A DNA stretch of 64,000 nucleotides from Pholiota molesta (GCA_014925825.1 JACGCK010000151.1:45750-109749); one strand, 5' to 3'. Counted from the stretch's first letter, positions 45,655 to 57,869 are shown. Notes: generated by a model not told the origin, from the letters alone. Numbers and translations are program-made.

Positions 45655-45810
45655 CAGGAGGGGTGGAGTTTATCTCTACGATTTCGTCGAGTGCGAAACT
45701 TCTCAGGCGCGTGTTGCGCGGCCGTGCAATGCCTAAGGAGCCGCGAGGCCTGTCGTCGAAGGCGAAGGCGATGTGATAATGTCTAAGTCTTCTTCAATGA
45801 AGAGCTCGTG
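45655..45810 (+). repeat. Direct repeat copy 2 (copy 1 at 43880-44030)
   Basis: See copy 1. This copy includes the same GCGCGTGTTGCG and AAGGAGCCGCGAG segments with a few substitutions. Confidence 0.65.
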
Positions 45811-47066
45811 GAGCGAAAGGCTTTTGGCGATCTATTGGCCAAGTCTTTCGGCGGGATTTTGGAGGTATGATATGATCCATCATGTCCGCAATTTTTAATG
45901 TAAGTATACTGCTAGGCTGCCTATATAATTTACTGCCGTCTGCAAGGCTACTTATCGAATTTGAGGTTTACTTCACAAACGAAACGATCAATCTAAAACA
46001 CGCCTCAAACGATGCAAAGATTGCCCGAAAGATTGGGTGGTTGTTCTTATTTAACAAGTATCTTTGCAGAGTGCTTCAAAGATCTCTCGCGTTCTAGGTC
46101 CAACCATTGCTTGACTCTGGCAGGGCCATTTCCCTACTCCGAGAGTCCGAGAGGCTAGGCCTATCAGCAAGTTTTGAGGAATTGCATATATATAACATAT
46201 ATCGAGGAACTATTCTCAATTGAATCGGTAGCGCGAGCTTGGCGCAAGCGCGCAACTAGCAGGAGCGCAGATTCCTAGGTTCGGCAGGCGTTTTTTGAGG
46301 CGTCCACCGACTTCTCCATTTGCTTTCCTTTCCCTATACATGTGAAGGCCTCCGTCCGCAAATTAAGAAATCGCAAGGAAATTGAATGGATTTTCTGAGT
46401 TTATGAAATCACGGGCTGCAGAACCAAACGACTGGTTTCTTTTCAATAAGTACATTGATCTGGTCTTGATCTGGTCCTTCACCGGCAGCCTGTGAATGTG
46501 TGGGGCTTCCAATGACTTGATCGATTGATCAATTTAAAGTATATCCCTTCAACGTCAACATTTGCCAATTATTGGACGAAATACAGCTACCTGCAAAACG
46601 AAATCTGTATATGTGCATCTTCATCTTCTCTATAATATAGAAGAAAGTATCAAGTCTGACTCTGCCTCGGATTGCCTCGGCTTTTGCTTCCAACCTTCAA
46701 GCTTCAAGCTTCAAGTTTCACCGTTTGCTCTATTGCTAACATTGATTCAGGCACCTCTACCTCCGAAGCGCTACACATATACTTATGGCGTCAAACTAGT
46801 GGTTACTAGGCCGGAGGTCCAGTGTTTGACAACATTACATATAATGTCACTTGAACGTTAATTGAACGTAAGCTGGTAATTCGAGCAGCGTTGTTCCTGA
46901 AGGCAGGGTCGCACCGAATTATCTGACAGCTGGTGCGCCAGCCATCTGCAGGCCCAGTCGACTGTCCACCATTCAAGTTGGATCGCAACCACCTTCTATA
47001 TAGCCCTCTTCCTTGCTGGCGGTCCTCCGCCAACACTCGCCCGACAATTTAATGACTAGCCAACGC
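45811..47066. other. Intergenic region, no gene recognised
   Basis: Only short frames. A CTTCAAGCTT tandem lies at about 46694-46715. Confidence 0.35.
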
Positions 47067-48903
47067 ATGAATTCGAACGAAATGAACACTTCAGTAAATC
47101 AGATACTGTTCCCTGGTGATACGGTTCTAGCATACCTTGCGCGTAAGTTGTTCTCAGTCAGCTTCCTAGCCAGTCAATTAATCATTTGATTTTTATCTCT
47201 GCCAGTTGCAGGAGCTACATGTCTGATCTACGACCATCGTGCGTCTTTTTCTTGGCTTTTGGACTTTACTCAATCATTGTATGCGATGTCTCTATCATCA
47301 TAGTGACAACGCTTGATATTGAGGTTCGTAATCTTTTATTGCACTCTTGGTGTAGCTGTCACTCATACCTTTTCGACTTTGTAGATTGAGATAATTTGGG
47401 AACGTCTTTCCTTCTAGAAGATGTCATTGTACTTACCTAGTGGGACTTCAGAACCGACCGCGATGGCAAGTTCCTCAAGCTCTATTCATCATAGTAAGCG
47501 GTGCATTTGCGCGCGTTTGTAATGTCCAGTATTCATTTATCTCATTCTATGGACAATCAGAATCGATATGTCGGCCTTGCCTTGCAAATGTACGTCCTCG
47601 TTTGTAAAACCGCTTGTTGGGACGTTTACCAGAGGTTCATACAGCTACATTGCTTCATGTGCGTCCTTCTTTGTTGCGTCGCGTATCATCAAACTCATCA
47701 AAACCCTTCAGTCTTTATCAGTAATTTGCTGGGCGAATCTACCGAGGTCAGAATTACATCTCGTTTGCCTCCATCTCTCTCCTTTCATGATTGATCTCTT
47801 CTGGTGTACTATCAGAGATACGAGTAAGTAAATTTGCGTACTTAAGAAAGCGAGCATTGATATAATTTTACTCACCCCTTCAGCTGTAAGTCAACTTCGG
47901 TTCGCATTTAAACACTACCTTATATGAATTCCTGTGCTACGTTAATCAAGGTGCAACCTTCAACCTTATTAGCGGGTTCCTAACAGCTGTGATATTCTTC
48001 GCAATGCATGGTATGAAATCAGACTTGAACTATTTCTGATTCTTTGAGTTCTAATATTGTGATAGGTATTATGGTATATCGTATTTCGAGCATGTACACG
48101 CATGATCGGAAAATTCTGCGGATCCTCATCGCGGCCTATGTGATAGAATTTCTCTCTGTCATCTTCATTCAATTGGTACAAAAGATGTACGGCGCAAATG
48201 TCAATGACATAGGTAAGCTTTTGCAACGTATATCCGCTGAATAATTAATGGATTTGCATCCCAGAAACATTCATCCAGGTTTCTGTTGCCTTCTGTGCGA
48301 AAGAGAAGAATACGCCCTGGATCTTCGTTGTTTGGATTCCCTTGATTTTATTTGAATTCCTCATATTCGGTCTTGCTTTGGCGCTCGGGATCGAGTACTA
48401 TCGTGTAGTTGGGAACCGCTGGATGTTCTCGGAGTATCGAAATTCTAAGAGGAAAACACCTCTGCTGTATATACTTGTCAGGGATAGTATAACCTTTCCC
48501 TGCATGTGAGTCCTGTCCTCTTCAATTATCACGTAGCCTCGCTTATAATTCTACAAAAATGTAGCTTTTCATTTTCATGTATTGTCAACTTAATTATCTG
48601 TTTACTGGCTGCGCACGGGCTGAGGGTACGTTTAGACGCTTTTTTCATTATCAAATTCTCGTCAACCTTTCTTATCTATCCTAATTTAGCAAGTCATAGC
48701 TCACATAGCTTCTCTGTTTCCTTCCGTCCTATCCGTCATTTTGGGATCGCGACTCATTCTTAACTTACGAGAGGCATACTACGAATCGTACGATTCAGAA
48801 TTCAGCATTCACATAGACACCTCAATACTCTTGGAAAGCAATGGAGGCGGCATCCCATTTCCTACACTAATACCACTTTCAAACCTCCGCATACCCACTA
48901 GAC
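47067..48903 (+). pseudogene. DUF6533-type multi-pass membrane protein, probably degenerate, with its 3' end at the KDZ element
   Basis: The start MNSNEMNTSVNQILFPGDTVLAYLA splices to AGATCLIYDH and then LTTLDIEIEIIWER, the signature opening (YDH..TLD.E...IW) of the DUF6533 family. A TAG follows soon after (about 47416) in the natural frame. Later exons keep family features: MVYRISSMYTHDRKIL, WIPLILFEFLIFGLALALGIEYYR, LLYILVRDSITFPCI and LFPSVLSVILGSRLILNLREAYYE, i.e. several membrane helices. The terminal frame runs on into the repeat of the KDZ element from 48904, so the native C-terminus may be replaced. The stop suggests inactivation, although an unrecognised intron could remove it. Confidence 0.5.
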
Positions 48904-50127
48904 CCAGCCACTTTCGTGCAATAACTAATACTATAGTAGTAGCTGTCTATTGCAGTTTCCACTACAGCTGTAGCGCGCGTCTTGGGGTTGTGCAAGATGT
49001 ATGAGTTGTGCAACAATAACTCAGGTCACTCCCACTACAGCTGTAGCGCGTACTGGAGGGTGTCTTGGGGTTGTGCAAGACATATGAGTTGTGCAATAAT
49101 AACTCAGGCCACTCCCTTTGCGGTTGTGCAATACTAGCATCCCAGCCATGCTGCTTGCCGCCGTGCGCACAGCCACGCGCCCTTGATGCGCCTTATGTTT
49201 TCCTCCCTAGCTTATAAATAATCCAAGTTGGCGCCGGTTCATGACACTGCTTTGGGAACCAAACTGTTCATTGCACATAGCGGGCCACGTTATGCCGCCC
49301 ACATTGATGCCGCCAGTCCGCCTGTATTTCTATTCGCATTCCCCATCCCTTCCCCTCACTCCAACCATGTGTTTAACTAGCACCTTGGTTATGCTTTAAT
49401 AATCAGTAGTACTTAGATTGAATAATAGAGAGAGAAAGAAAGAAAATGCTGTGATATTTTGAACAGGATCTAAATATAACAGGTAACCTGACAATTGTGC
49501 AATACCCGGGCGAGTGAGATCGATGAGAATTGTGCAAGACTGATGTACTGTCATGCGCCGCGCCCCCTAGCCGTTGTGCAATAACTGTCCGGGCAGTTGT
49601 GCAAAATGTACTACAGTGTGCGAGCATGCCGTACCGTTGTGCAAGACTACCTGTACTGTCATGCGCCGCGCCCCCTAGCCGTTGTGCAATAACTGTGTGG
49701 ACAGTTGTGCAAACTGTACTGCAGCGCGCAAGCGCACACAGCATTTGTGCAAGACTGCCGTACTGTTATGCGCCGCGCCTTCTAGCAGTTGTGCAATACT
49801 GCAACACTGGCCGTAATGCCATGCGCCGTGCCCCCTAGCCGTTGTGCAATAACTGTCCAGACACTTGTGCAAAATGTACTACGGCGCGCGAGCACGCTGC
49901 GCAGTTGTGCAAGACTGCCGTACTGTTATGTGTCGCGCCCCGTAGCCGTTGTGCAATAACTGTCTGGACAGTTGTGCAAAATGTACTGTGGCGCGCGAGC
50001 ACGCTGCACAGTTGTGCAAGACTGCCGTACTGTTATGTGTCGCGCCCCGTAGCCGTTGTGCAATAACTGTCTGGACAGTTGTGCACACTGTACTGCAGCG
50101 CGCAAGCGCGCACAGCATTTGTGCAAG
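48904..50127 (+). repeat. Left terminal inverted repeat of the KDZ element
   Basis: Collinear with 62777-64000 in reverse. The outer ~580 bp hold two copies of a CACTACAGCTGTAGCGCG unit and AAATAATCCAAGTTGGCG-type sequence; the inner part enters the TTGTGCAA array. Confidence 0.85.
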
Positions 50128-51190
50128 ACTGCCGTACTGTTATGCGCCGCGCCTTCTAGCAGTTGTGCAATACTGCAACACTGGCCGTAATGCCATGCGC
50201 CGTGCCCCCTAGCCGTTGTGCAAGACTGCCGTACTGTTATGCGTCGCGCCCCGTAGCCGTTGTGCAATAACTGTCAGGACAGTTGTGCAAACTGTACTGC
50301 AGCGTGCAAGCGCGCACAGCATTTGTGCAAGACTGCCCGTACTGTCATGCGCCGCGCCCCCTAGCCGTTGTGCAATAACCGTCAGGGACAGTGGTGCAAA
50401 ATGTACTGCAGCGTGCAAGCGCGCACAGCATTTGTGCAATACTCCAGTGTTGCCATGCGCCGCGCCTCCTAGCAGTTGTGCAATAGTGAAATACTGCCCG
50501 TAATGCCATGTGCCACACCCCGTAGCCGTTGTGCAATAACTGTCAGGACAGTTGTGCAAACTGTACTGCAGCGTGCATGCGCGCACAGCATTTGTGCAAG
50601 ACTGCCCGTACTGTCATGCGCCGCGCCCCCTAGCCGTTGTGCAATAACCGTCAGGACAGTGGTGCAAACTGTACTGCAGCGTGCAAGCGCGCACAGCATT
50701 TGTGCAAGACTGCCCGTACTGTCATGCGCCGCGCCCCCTAGCCGTTGTGCAATAACCGTCAGGACAGTGGTGCAAAATGTACTGCAGCGCGCAAGCACGC
50801 ACAGCATTTGTGCAATACTCCGGTGTTGCCATGCTCCGCGCCTCCTAGCAGTTGTGCAATAGTGAAATACTGGCCGTAATGCCATGCGCCATGCCCCCTA
50901 ACAGTTGTGCAATAGTGAATTACTGCCCGTAATGCCATGCGCCGCGCCTCCTTGCTGTTGTGCAATAACTGTCCAGACAGTGGTGCAAAATGTACTGTGG
51001 CGTGCGAGCACACTGCATAGTTGTGCAATACTCCCGTACTGCCATGCACCACACCTTCTTGCCGTTGTGCAATAACTGTCCAGACAGTGGTGCAAAATGT
51101 ACTGTGGCGCGGGAGCACGCCGCACAGTTGTGCAAGACTGCCATACTGTCATGCGCCATGCCTCCTTGCTGTTGTGCAAGACGTGTACCT
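49490..51190 (+). repeat. Left subterminal tandem array of TTGTGCAA units
   Basis: Repeats of roughly 105-110 bp. Each contains several copies of TTGTGCAA in one orientation, spaced by conserved segments such as GCCCCCTAGCCG, TGTACTGCAGCG and ATGCGCCGCG. Long frames on both strands (Cys-rich on one) come from the repeat structure and are not genes. Confidence 0.85.
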
Positions 51191-51254
51191 GCCTGAAGCC
51201 TGGAGACGTCATCTCTGTAGACAACCTCTGTAAACACTTCAAAGGGCCGCGTAA

Positions 51255-51420
51255 CTATTAGAAGTCAAGATAAACAAACACTTTCATTAGTACAACATAC
51301 AGATACTGACAAGATAATACAAGATAAGTAACATCAAGATAGCGGAGAGATATTACATGAAAATAAGATAGCGTCCATAGATCTACAAGATAAACAGAAG
51401 ATAACATCTACAAGATAAAG
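51255..51420. repeat. Cluster of AAGATA motifs
   Basis: CAAGATAA, AAGATAG and close variants occur about eight times in some 165 bp between the TTGTGCAA array and the 3' end of the 854-aa gene. No frame is present. Confidence 0.45.
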
Positions 51421-51515
51421 AAGGCGTCAAGCAGTCACAGTCGAGTCAGATTCATAGCGTTCGAGCACTATAGATTATGACAATGAGCTGAGGAAAACCC
51501 AAAACAAGACAGAAC

Positions 51516-54415
51516 TTACCGCTTTGAGCTGCCTTCCTTTCCTGCTGTCGTCGCTTTTCTTTTCGGTATAACCAATGTTGCAGCAGCAATCGCATGCAGA
51601 GATTCCTTGACATCCAGCACCATTTTCTCCCACTTATCAGTACTATCCTCCTGATAGGGTGTGCGGTCAGAAAGGGCTTGCCCCCACCACACCACTAATG
51701 TCATAACAGAAACTAAGCCGTTTGGACCACTCCTTTTTAGAGCATCCCAAAGTGAATCGTTGCTGGCCACGTAAGAGGGGGAGGGCATGTCATCGGCGCT
51801 CTGACGGAATTCCGGTTGCATCGCATGCCACCACTTCACGACCGCAACTCCAAATTCAGCAGAATCGGCGATGAGCGGAATGGCGTCATAGCGACGATTT
51901 CCACTGCGCGATTTGGCCACCCACTTTGTCCACTCATCCGGACGAACAGATACAGCAGGTAGGGCACCCTACAGAGGAATAAGTTATCGCTGATCATCCA
52001 AACCAAATGCTGTGACTTACCTTAGTGTCACCGTTAGCCAGGGTCATTTCCAGCGCAAACCACTCTTCAACGCATGCTTTCCAATCCTCCCCGAGATCTC
52101 GCGAGAGAAGATGGGCTTTTGCAAGTAAAGCCCATGGAGCAGGTTCCAAAGGAGAGACGTTTTCTTTACCGGGCACCACGACCTTCCCATTTTCACCGAT
52201 CATGTTCGACAGTTCGGCGCGCTTTGAAGGAACAACTGCCCGTCCAGATCGAGAGCGACGGGCAGCCTCTGCACCCGTGTTGTGCAAATCAGTGACGTCC
52301 CCTGGGCCCGGTGGTGCTGAAGGTGGAATGTCCATGGTGGTAATGTCTACGGAAGCAGCCTGAGCAGACGCTGGCACAGATGGTGTTGTAGGAGTCGGTT
52401 CTGCTTCGGTCGGAGCTGGCATACTTGGCGCAGGACCCGTGTAGGTTCCTGTTCCATCGACTTGGTTGACGGGGGGAAGGACGAGCTGACCTGGGTAGGA
52501 TCCTGTTGGCGGGCTTGGATGAGAAGACATAAAGATGTCTAAAGCGTTGCTAGGCTGAGTGTCGTCCATAGCGGGCAGAAAATTTGGGTCAAACGGCGGC
52601 TGAGAAGTGTTATCCCAGATATCTACCAAAAACCAGTGTTAGATATACATCAATCGATCTAAATTGCCAGACGTACTAGGGTTGCCCATAGACTCAAGCC
52701 CAGATTGAGTCGTGCCATCCCAAGGGGTAATTTTGGCAGCTAAAAGGGCTGCATAATTGTTCGTGAACTGAGTCAATTGAGGTCCGCCATTCCAAGAGGT
52801 GGTTCCACCATCCACCGGGCCAGCATATGCACTGGCATTGCCATACTCAGCAGGGTTACTGTTACCGTACCCGTACCCCATCGAATTAATGTTGAGCTGT
52901 GGGAAGGGCTGTGAGATCCCATTCCAAGTGGTGGAAGTTCCACCCGCTAACGAGCCTGCGAGAGGATTCCAGGGTGTAGGTGTCGACTGAAGCGCGGAAT
53001 GGGGTACAGCACCCCAAGGCATGGTTCTCGGTGCTGTTGATGTCGCATGAGGGTGACCCTGCAGGGCCGAAGCCACCGATCCGCCGACGTGTTGTGCAGA
53101 ATGTGTATGAGGAACGGTGGAGCTCTGCACGATAGTAGGAGCTTGGAGGCCAGAGGCCTGGAATGGTGATGTGGTGGCGGTGGAAGAGACTGTGTACGGG
53201 ACAACACGGCCCGCATTCAAGTTGGGCATTCCTTGTGGCGAGGTTAATAAACATAAAATGCAAAGAATAGAATAGGTAATGTACCTGTGTCGCGGGATTC
53301 GTCGATCTCATCGTCGCCACTGTCAGTACCTTTGAAGGCAGGAGCGTCACGATAGACTGATTCGAGAAATTCCTTGAAAGGCGCGATACAGTTCACATTG
53401 AAATTTGGGGTCATCTCAAAGGTCGAGCCAAGGGGGGTCATTCCTTTGTGGTAACTGGTAAAGAAACTAATGAATTTTGTGGTCCACAACTCCAGAACGC
53501 AATTTACAAACCTTGCAACCGCTATTTTCCCATTAGCGCTAGGATGGGGCCCACCCATCAAAACTGAAAATGACCATCCAGTTCGTTCGGCAAGTATACC
53601 CATGTGCGTGTTAAGATAATCCCCGGCCGCCTGAATAGCCCTTTGTGCGATAGTTTAATATAAGAGCAAAAAAACACGAATAGATTTCCTCGCTTACTTG
53701 AGATACTGCTCCGGAGTCTTGTTCTCAATTTGATTGAGTGTTTCTTCCTCCTTGACTCGTGCTTCCTCCTGTATCATCGCCAAGATTGCAGCCTTGATGT
53801 CGTCAGGTTCTGCGTCGTACAGTTCCTTGGATGCTTGCTTAACGGCTATAAGAACACCACCCTTGGGAAGCTTGCCGTCGATCGCCGCTGCCTTCATCTC
53901 TGCAAGTAGCTGATCCTTACGTTGCTTTATCTTGATCGTATATAGACCGCACTTAGAATACATCTCAACTGGTTTGAGAGCACGTTTATTGTCCTTGGGC
54001 TCTTTGAATATCGTCTCCGAGCGACCTGTGCGTCCCTTTCTGCCGCCTACTTTACCAATCATGCTGGCTTTCCATTGGTACCATCGCTTGAGTTGCTACA
54101 TTAAATTGTACGCATCAGTACCAATTGAAACAGTGAAGGCAAGAATACCACACATACATCGAACCGAGCTGCAATCGCTTCTGAAAGCTTGCATGCTTGA
54201 TCATCGCTCAGATCTGATGCTAAGGCTATGTTGGGAAACAAGGTCTTGATCTCCGGATATACCTTAAACCAAGCCTCTTTCAGCTGGGCCCAAAAAATGT
54301 CGTATTTGGATATAGGCCTGCTATGAATCTCAAAATATTCAGGCCAACGCGCTGCTAAAAATTCTCGCTGCTCTGTGGTTGTCCAAGTACTTGCATTGGA
54401 GTTGTTGTCGCACAT
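51516..54415 (-). CDS. KDZ-element accessory protein (854 aa), function unknown
   Basis: Seven exons (54415-54158, 54095-53698, 53640-53512, 53454-53285, 53231-52677, 52622-52021, 51968-51516) join in phase. The N-terminal ~130 residues (WTTTEQREFLAARWPEYFEI, FWAQLKEAWFKVYPE, RWYQWKASMIGK) are rich in Trp and aromatic residues in a Myb/SANT-like spacing, perhaps DNA-binding. A Lys/Glu helical region follows, then a long Pro/Ser/Thr/Gln linker with RRSRSGRAVVPSKR. The C-terminal domain has DWKACVEEWFALE, WTKWVAKSRSG, VVKWWHAMQPEFRQ and GPNGLVSVMTLVVWWGQAL. From memory this C-terminal pattern recurs in agaricomycete hypothetical proteins. It is transcribed divergently from the gene at 54764. 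Confidence 0.7.
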
Positions 54416-54763
54416 CTTATAATAATAAATTAGGACATTGTTCACATAAAACCATAGATATATCTATATCATATGTGCTCACCGGTACGGCCGAGTGACT
54501 CAATGGAGTTCGGTTAGATTAGGTTCCATCGTGTTGCTCTTGTGCAAGAGATCAATCAGTGCCGTGGTTCGGCATCCACAATTTGTCGGAGATTGTTGTC
54601 TTGTCCAATAAAATTTGTTCGAGTCGCCTCACGCTGCTAATTAACTGTACAGTACATTGCGTATTTATAATCAAGCCACCGAACTCTATAATCCTGCACA
54701 TGGTAGTGGCCAATAATAGCCAGTTATTTTTCAAATTACCAGCTCACTGTAGACGTATAATCT

Positions 54764-55745
54764 ATGTCTTCCAGCTCCGTAGCTCCCGAGGCCGACATTG
54801 TTGCCGAACCTTTTTGCATCGTTGGTGAGTATTATGATATTTATGATCTCCGATTCCATTCTAGATCTAAGCGATGCCCCCCCAGGATGCCCGATGGAGA
54901 CATCACTCTCCATTAGGGGCGTTTACGGTATGTTATTTATAAATGACATCAAACATATGTGCTAATGTTGATATGTAGTTCCCGGTTGTCCGAAGCATGA
55001 CTTCCCCTTTGAAATCGTCACCGACAACGATCTTGCATCTCTTCCCATATACCCTACTGTCCATGGTACCCCCACTATCTTGCAGTGTGCTCTAGGTACT
55101 TGCATCGTCCTCGCGGGCAACACACATGTCCCTGACAGCGAAACCACTGTCTTCCGTACCCCTCCCGGGACCGTTGTGTTCCTCAGGAACCTTTCATTCA
55201 CGCCACCAGCTACCCCAGCTACCCCAGTACGGAGGAGTCGTGTACCCTCTCCTGAAAACCCTCCGACCGATGCTGCCGCCGTGCTAGCCACTTCTGGTAG
55301 AGGAACCCCTCCAAACAGTCCAGGCATGCCTCTTTCTGTGCTTTCGGAGCCTCCAGACAGCCCACTCACCATACTTTCAGCATTGGGTGGCGAAGCGCCA
55401 ACAGCGGCCGAGATCGAAGCAGCAGAAATAACAGCTGCACTAAAAGCCGCAGAAGAGGAGCAGCAGGAATGGTGCCGCCGAGGTGAACTTGCGCTAGATG
55501 ACCAAAACCATGAATCCGCACTCAATGTCGAAGCGGCTGAGGAATTCTGGGCCGCAATCGAAGCTGGCCCTCCCTGTCGCCCCAACTGGTACGATGGGAG
55601 TTGGGGCGCTGGTCCCGAACTTCGTGACTCCGAAGAAACAGAATCGGAGTATATGCTTCGCATGGTTGATGAGATGGAAGCTGAGCGCGAAGAGATGGAA
55701 GCTATGGCAGCTGTCGAAGCTGAGCGCGACGAGACGGGAGCCTAA
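54764..55745 (+). CDS. KDZ-element accessory protein with Ala/Glu-rich helical tail
   Basis: Three exons (54764-54824, 54886-54927, 54979-55745) give 289 aa, all in phase 1. The N-terminal part (MSSSSVAPEADIVAEPFCIVGCPM, PGCPKHDFPFEIVTDND, TILQCALGTCIVLAGNTHVPDSE) has spaced Cys and looks beta-rich. A Pro/Ser-rich linker leads to long Ala/Glu helices (AAEIEAAEITAALKAAEEEQQEW; MVDEMEAEREEMEAMAAVEAERDE), probably coiled coil. No known domain is recognised. It shares a 349-bp divergent promoter region with the 854-aa gene. Confidence 0.6.
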
Positions 55746-56711
55746 AATGTTTGAATTCTAGTTGTAATCTATATAATTTCTTGTAATATTTATCCCGCAA
55801 ATACAATGTTCATGTGGTACAAATTCAACCAATTGAGAATAGCGAACCTAGTGTAATAAATCTGTCAAAGGTGTCTTTCATGAAATTTGTCGGAGTTGTC
55901 TCATGACGTTCCAAAAATATCAAAACATATCGCTGGTTGCGCAATTCAGAAGTTGGAATTGAAGTTTGAAGTTTAAGATTACAATGAGTCGAAAATCTGC
56001 TTCTTCTGCGGCAAGTTGTAGGGTGTTAGAAAATGTTTTTATAATAACAACCCAAAGGTTACTGAAATACGCATAAAGTGGCTCTGGAACAGCTAAGGGA
56101 TCTTAGACGAATACTACACTCCAGCAAGCGCTTCCCGAGATTATGCTATATGTTATGTGTTAGCTCCTAAAAACTACATATTTATGTAGAGGATTGCATT
56201 ACCTACCATTCTCCATAATATAAGAGGATGGGAGGTGATAATACGGACGCTAGATAACATTCTTATGTCTGATCTACTATTTTCAGTATCTTTCTATTCA
56301 CTTTCTGATTGGCTGCTGAGGGCGGCAGTTTCGAAATATGAGTATTGTGGCAGTTTTATAATTATTCTGACTACCCAGGAAGTTAGGTAGTGCACTTCAT
56401 AGGCTTCGTGCAAAATTTCAAGGCCTAATGCCTTAAAATGAGTGGTGTACATTGCTGGTATTGGTTTTTTCAGCAGATATCTATCAATTCACTGATTGGT
56501 CAAGTCGCGGTTCTGTGTGCCAAATTTAGATTCCTGAGTTGCTGGCTGGGGACTTCGACGATTCTTCAACTATACAGTTAATTTCGGGGCTGCCGCCGGT
56601 GGGGCTTAAGCCTTTTCGTAACTGTCTACCACGCGCACTGAGAGATTAAGAAATTACGGTATGCTCATATATTTTTATTGCCGCTGAATTACATTCATTA
56701 CAACTTTAAAG
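55746..56711. other. Non-coding interior of the KDZ element
   Basis: A/T-rich, without a supported gene. Confidence 0.4.
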
Positions 56712-57031
56712 ATGACTTTCACTGCGCAAGAAATCCGTGCGCTCAAACATTTGGCGCCTATGTACAAGGCTATTGCGCATGAAGGGGAAGAAAAAAGGAA
56801 GACTTTTTTCGAGTGTGCATATCATATCTGGTTTGACTATTGTCCGATGCCCCGCCCTATTGACATGGACAAGGAAGAGTTTGAGCGGCTTAAGGAAAGG
56901 AGGAAAAAAGTGTGTATTTTGATTTCTCCACAGCTGACGAGCTCGGCGCCATTCTAACAAACATTCAGTATATTAGGCATTCTTTGATCTGGGCAGATTT
57001 TGCATCGATGAGACGTTTGACAGAAATGTAG
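56712..57031 (+). CDS. Small KDZ-element protein (86 aa), function unknown
   Basis: Two exons (56712-56909, 56969-57031) splice in phase: MTFTAQEIRALKHLAPMY through ERRKK, then YIRHSLIWADFASMRRLTEM. The protein is helical and charged. The intron is 59 nt with a GTGTGT donor and CAG acceptor. It converges on the minus-strand gene that ends at 57050, only 18 bp away. It could be a truncated relic, but no lesion is seen. Confidence 0.45.
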
Positions 57032-57049
57032 CTTTTCATTCCGAGACAT

Positions 57050-57768
57050 TTACCATCGAGCAGTATATAGACATGTGAAGGCATAATCTACACGTCCCTT
57101 TTTGACTGCTTTCCAATCTTCCAATAGATCAACAACTCGTCGGGCTTTCCATTGCATCTGGTGTTCCCCCATTTTCCGATCAACATGTGAAAGGTTCGTG
57201 CCATCGAGAATATGTTTGAGCTCTTCCCATGATGTAAGGTAGGTATGGATATCGCGGTCAATCTCTTGCAAGATTTGTGTGTCGGTAGATTTCTCGTAGC
57301 GTTGGAGGCGGCAGGCTTCGTACTGATACTGCTCACGTAGGCGCCTACCATGAACACGATCAATGATAGCATCCAATCCTCCACCACCAATTGAACCGTG
57401 GGGTATATGATAAGGGGGATAAAAATCCCATTTTGCAAGCACATCATCATCGGAGATTTCTTCGCGGGTACGATATTCTAAGAGAAAAAAATGGGATTGG
57501 CGTGGAAGAGGAAGGGCAGCCTGCTGACGGAGAGCGCGAGGGATAGCAGGCCATGTCGGTGCCAGTTTACTCTTGTTTTCTGTTCGTCGCTGATATGCGC
57601 GCTTGTTCTGCTCGCGTCGAAGTAATTTAGCTCTGTATTAATTTTTAGGTTGTGAGACACCAAGATATGGACTACAACATACCGCTCTGTCTGAGAATAT
57701 TTTTGTTTTTGTTCTTGAGATGCTTTAAGTCGTTCCTCTACGGTTGCATATTTAGATACACGTCCCAT
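57050..57768 (-). CDS. KDZ-element protein with basic N-terminal region
   Basis: Two exons (57768-57683, 57632-57050) give 222 aa; an in-frame ATG at 57795 would add nine residues. The N-terminus MGRVSKYATVEERLKASQEQKQKYSQTER joins RAKLLRREQNKRAYQRRTENK, a strongly basic helix that resembles a bZIP basic region in composition, without a clear leucine zipper after it. The rest is helical (AIIDRVHGRRLREQYQYEACRLQRYE; MGEHQMQWKARRVVDLLEDWKAV). Transcription diverges from the transposase gene with about 100 bp between starts, so the two probably share a promoter. DNA binding is inferred only. Confidence 0.6.
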
Positions 57769-57869
57769 TGTCTTGGAGGAAGGAGATTGAAACACAAAGG
57801 ATCGATCAGCTGTCAGTTGCAGACACGCATCAACAACTTCAACCCTGCCACAAGCTCTGAATTGCTACC

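Noticed and set aside
49490..51190. Possible CRISPR-like array
   Set aside because: Units are ~105-110 bp, internally repetitive, without unique spacers, and lie in a eukaryotic transposon end.
49403..51242. Many long open frames on both strands encoding Cys-rich or His/Ala-rich repeats
   Set aside because: The repeat unit length keeps frames open in register and the same peptides recur on both strands; this is an effect of the tandem array, not genes. The same holds for 62335-63501.
54488..54545. tRNA-like sequence (GGTACGGCCGAGTGACTC... with GGTTCCATCG)
   Set aside because: An A-box-like GGCCGAGTG is present, but no closing acceptor stem, anticodon arm or proper B box could be laid out; too weak to call.
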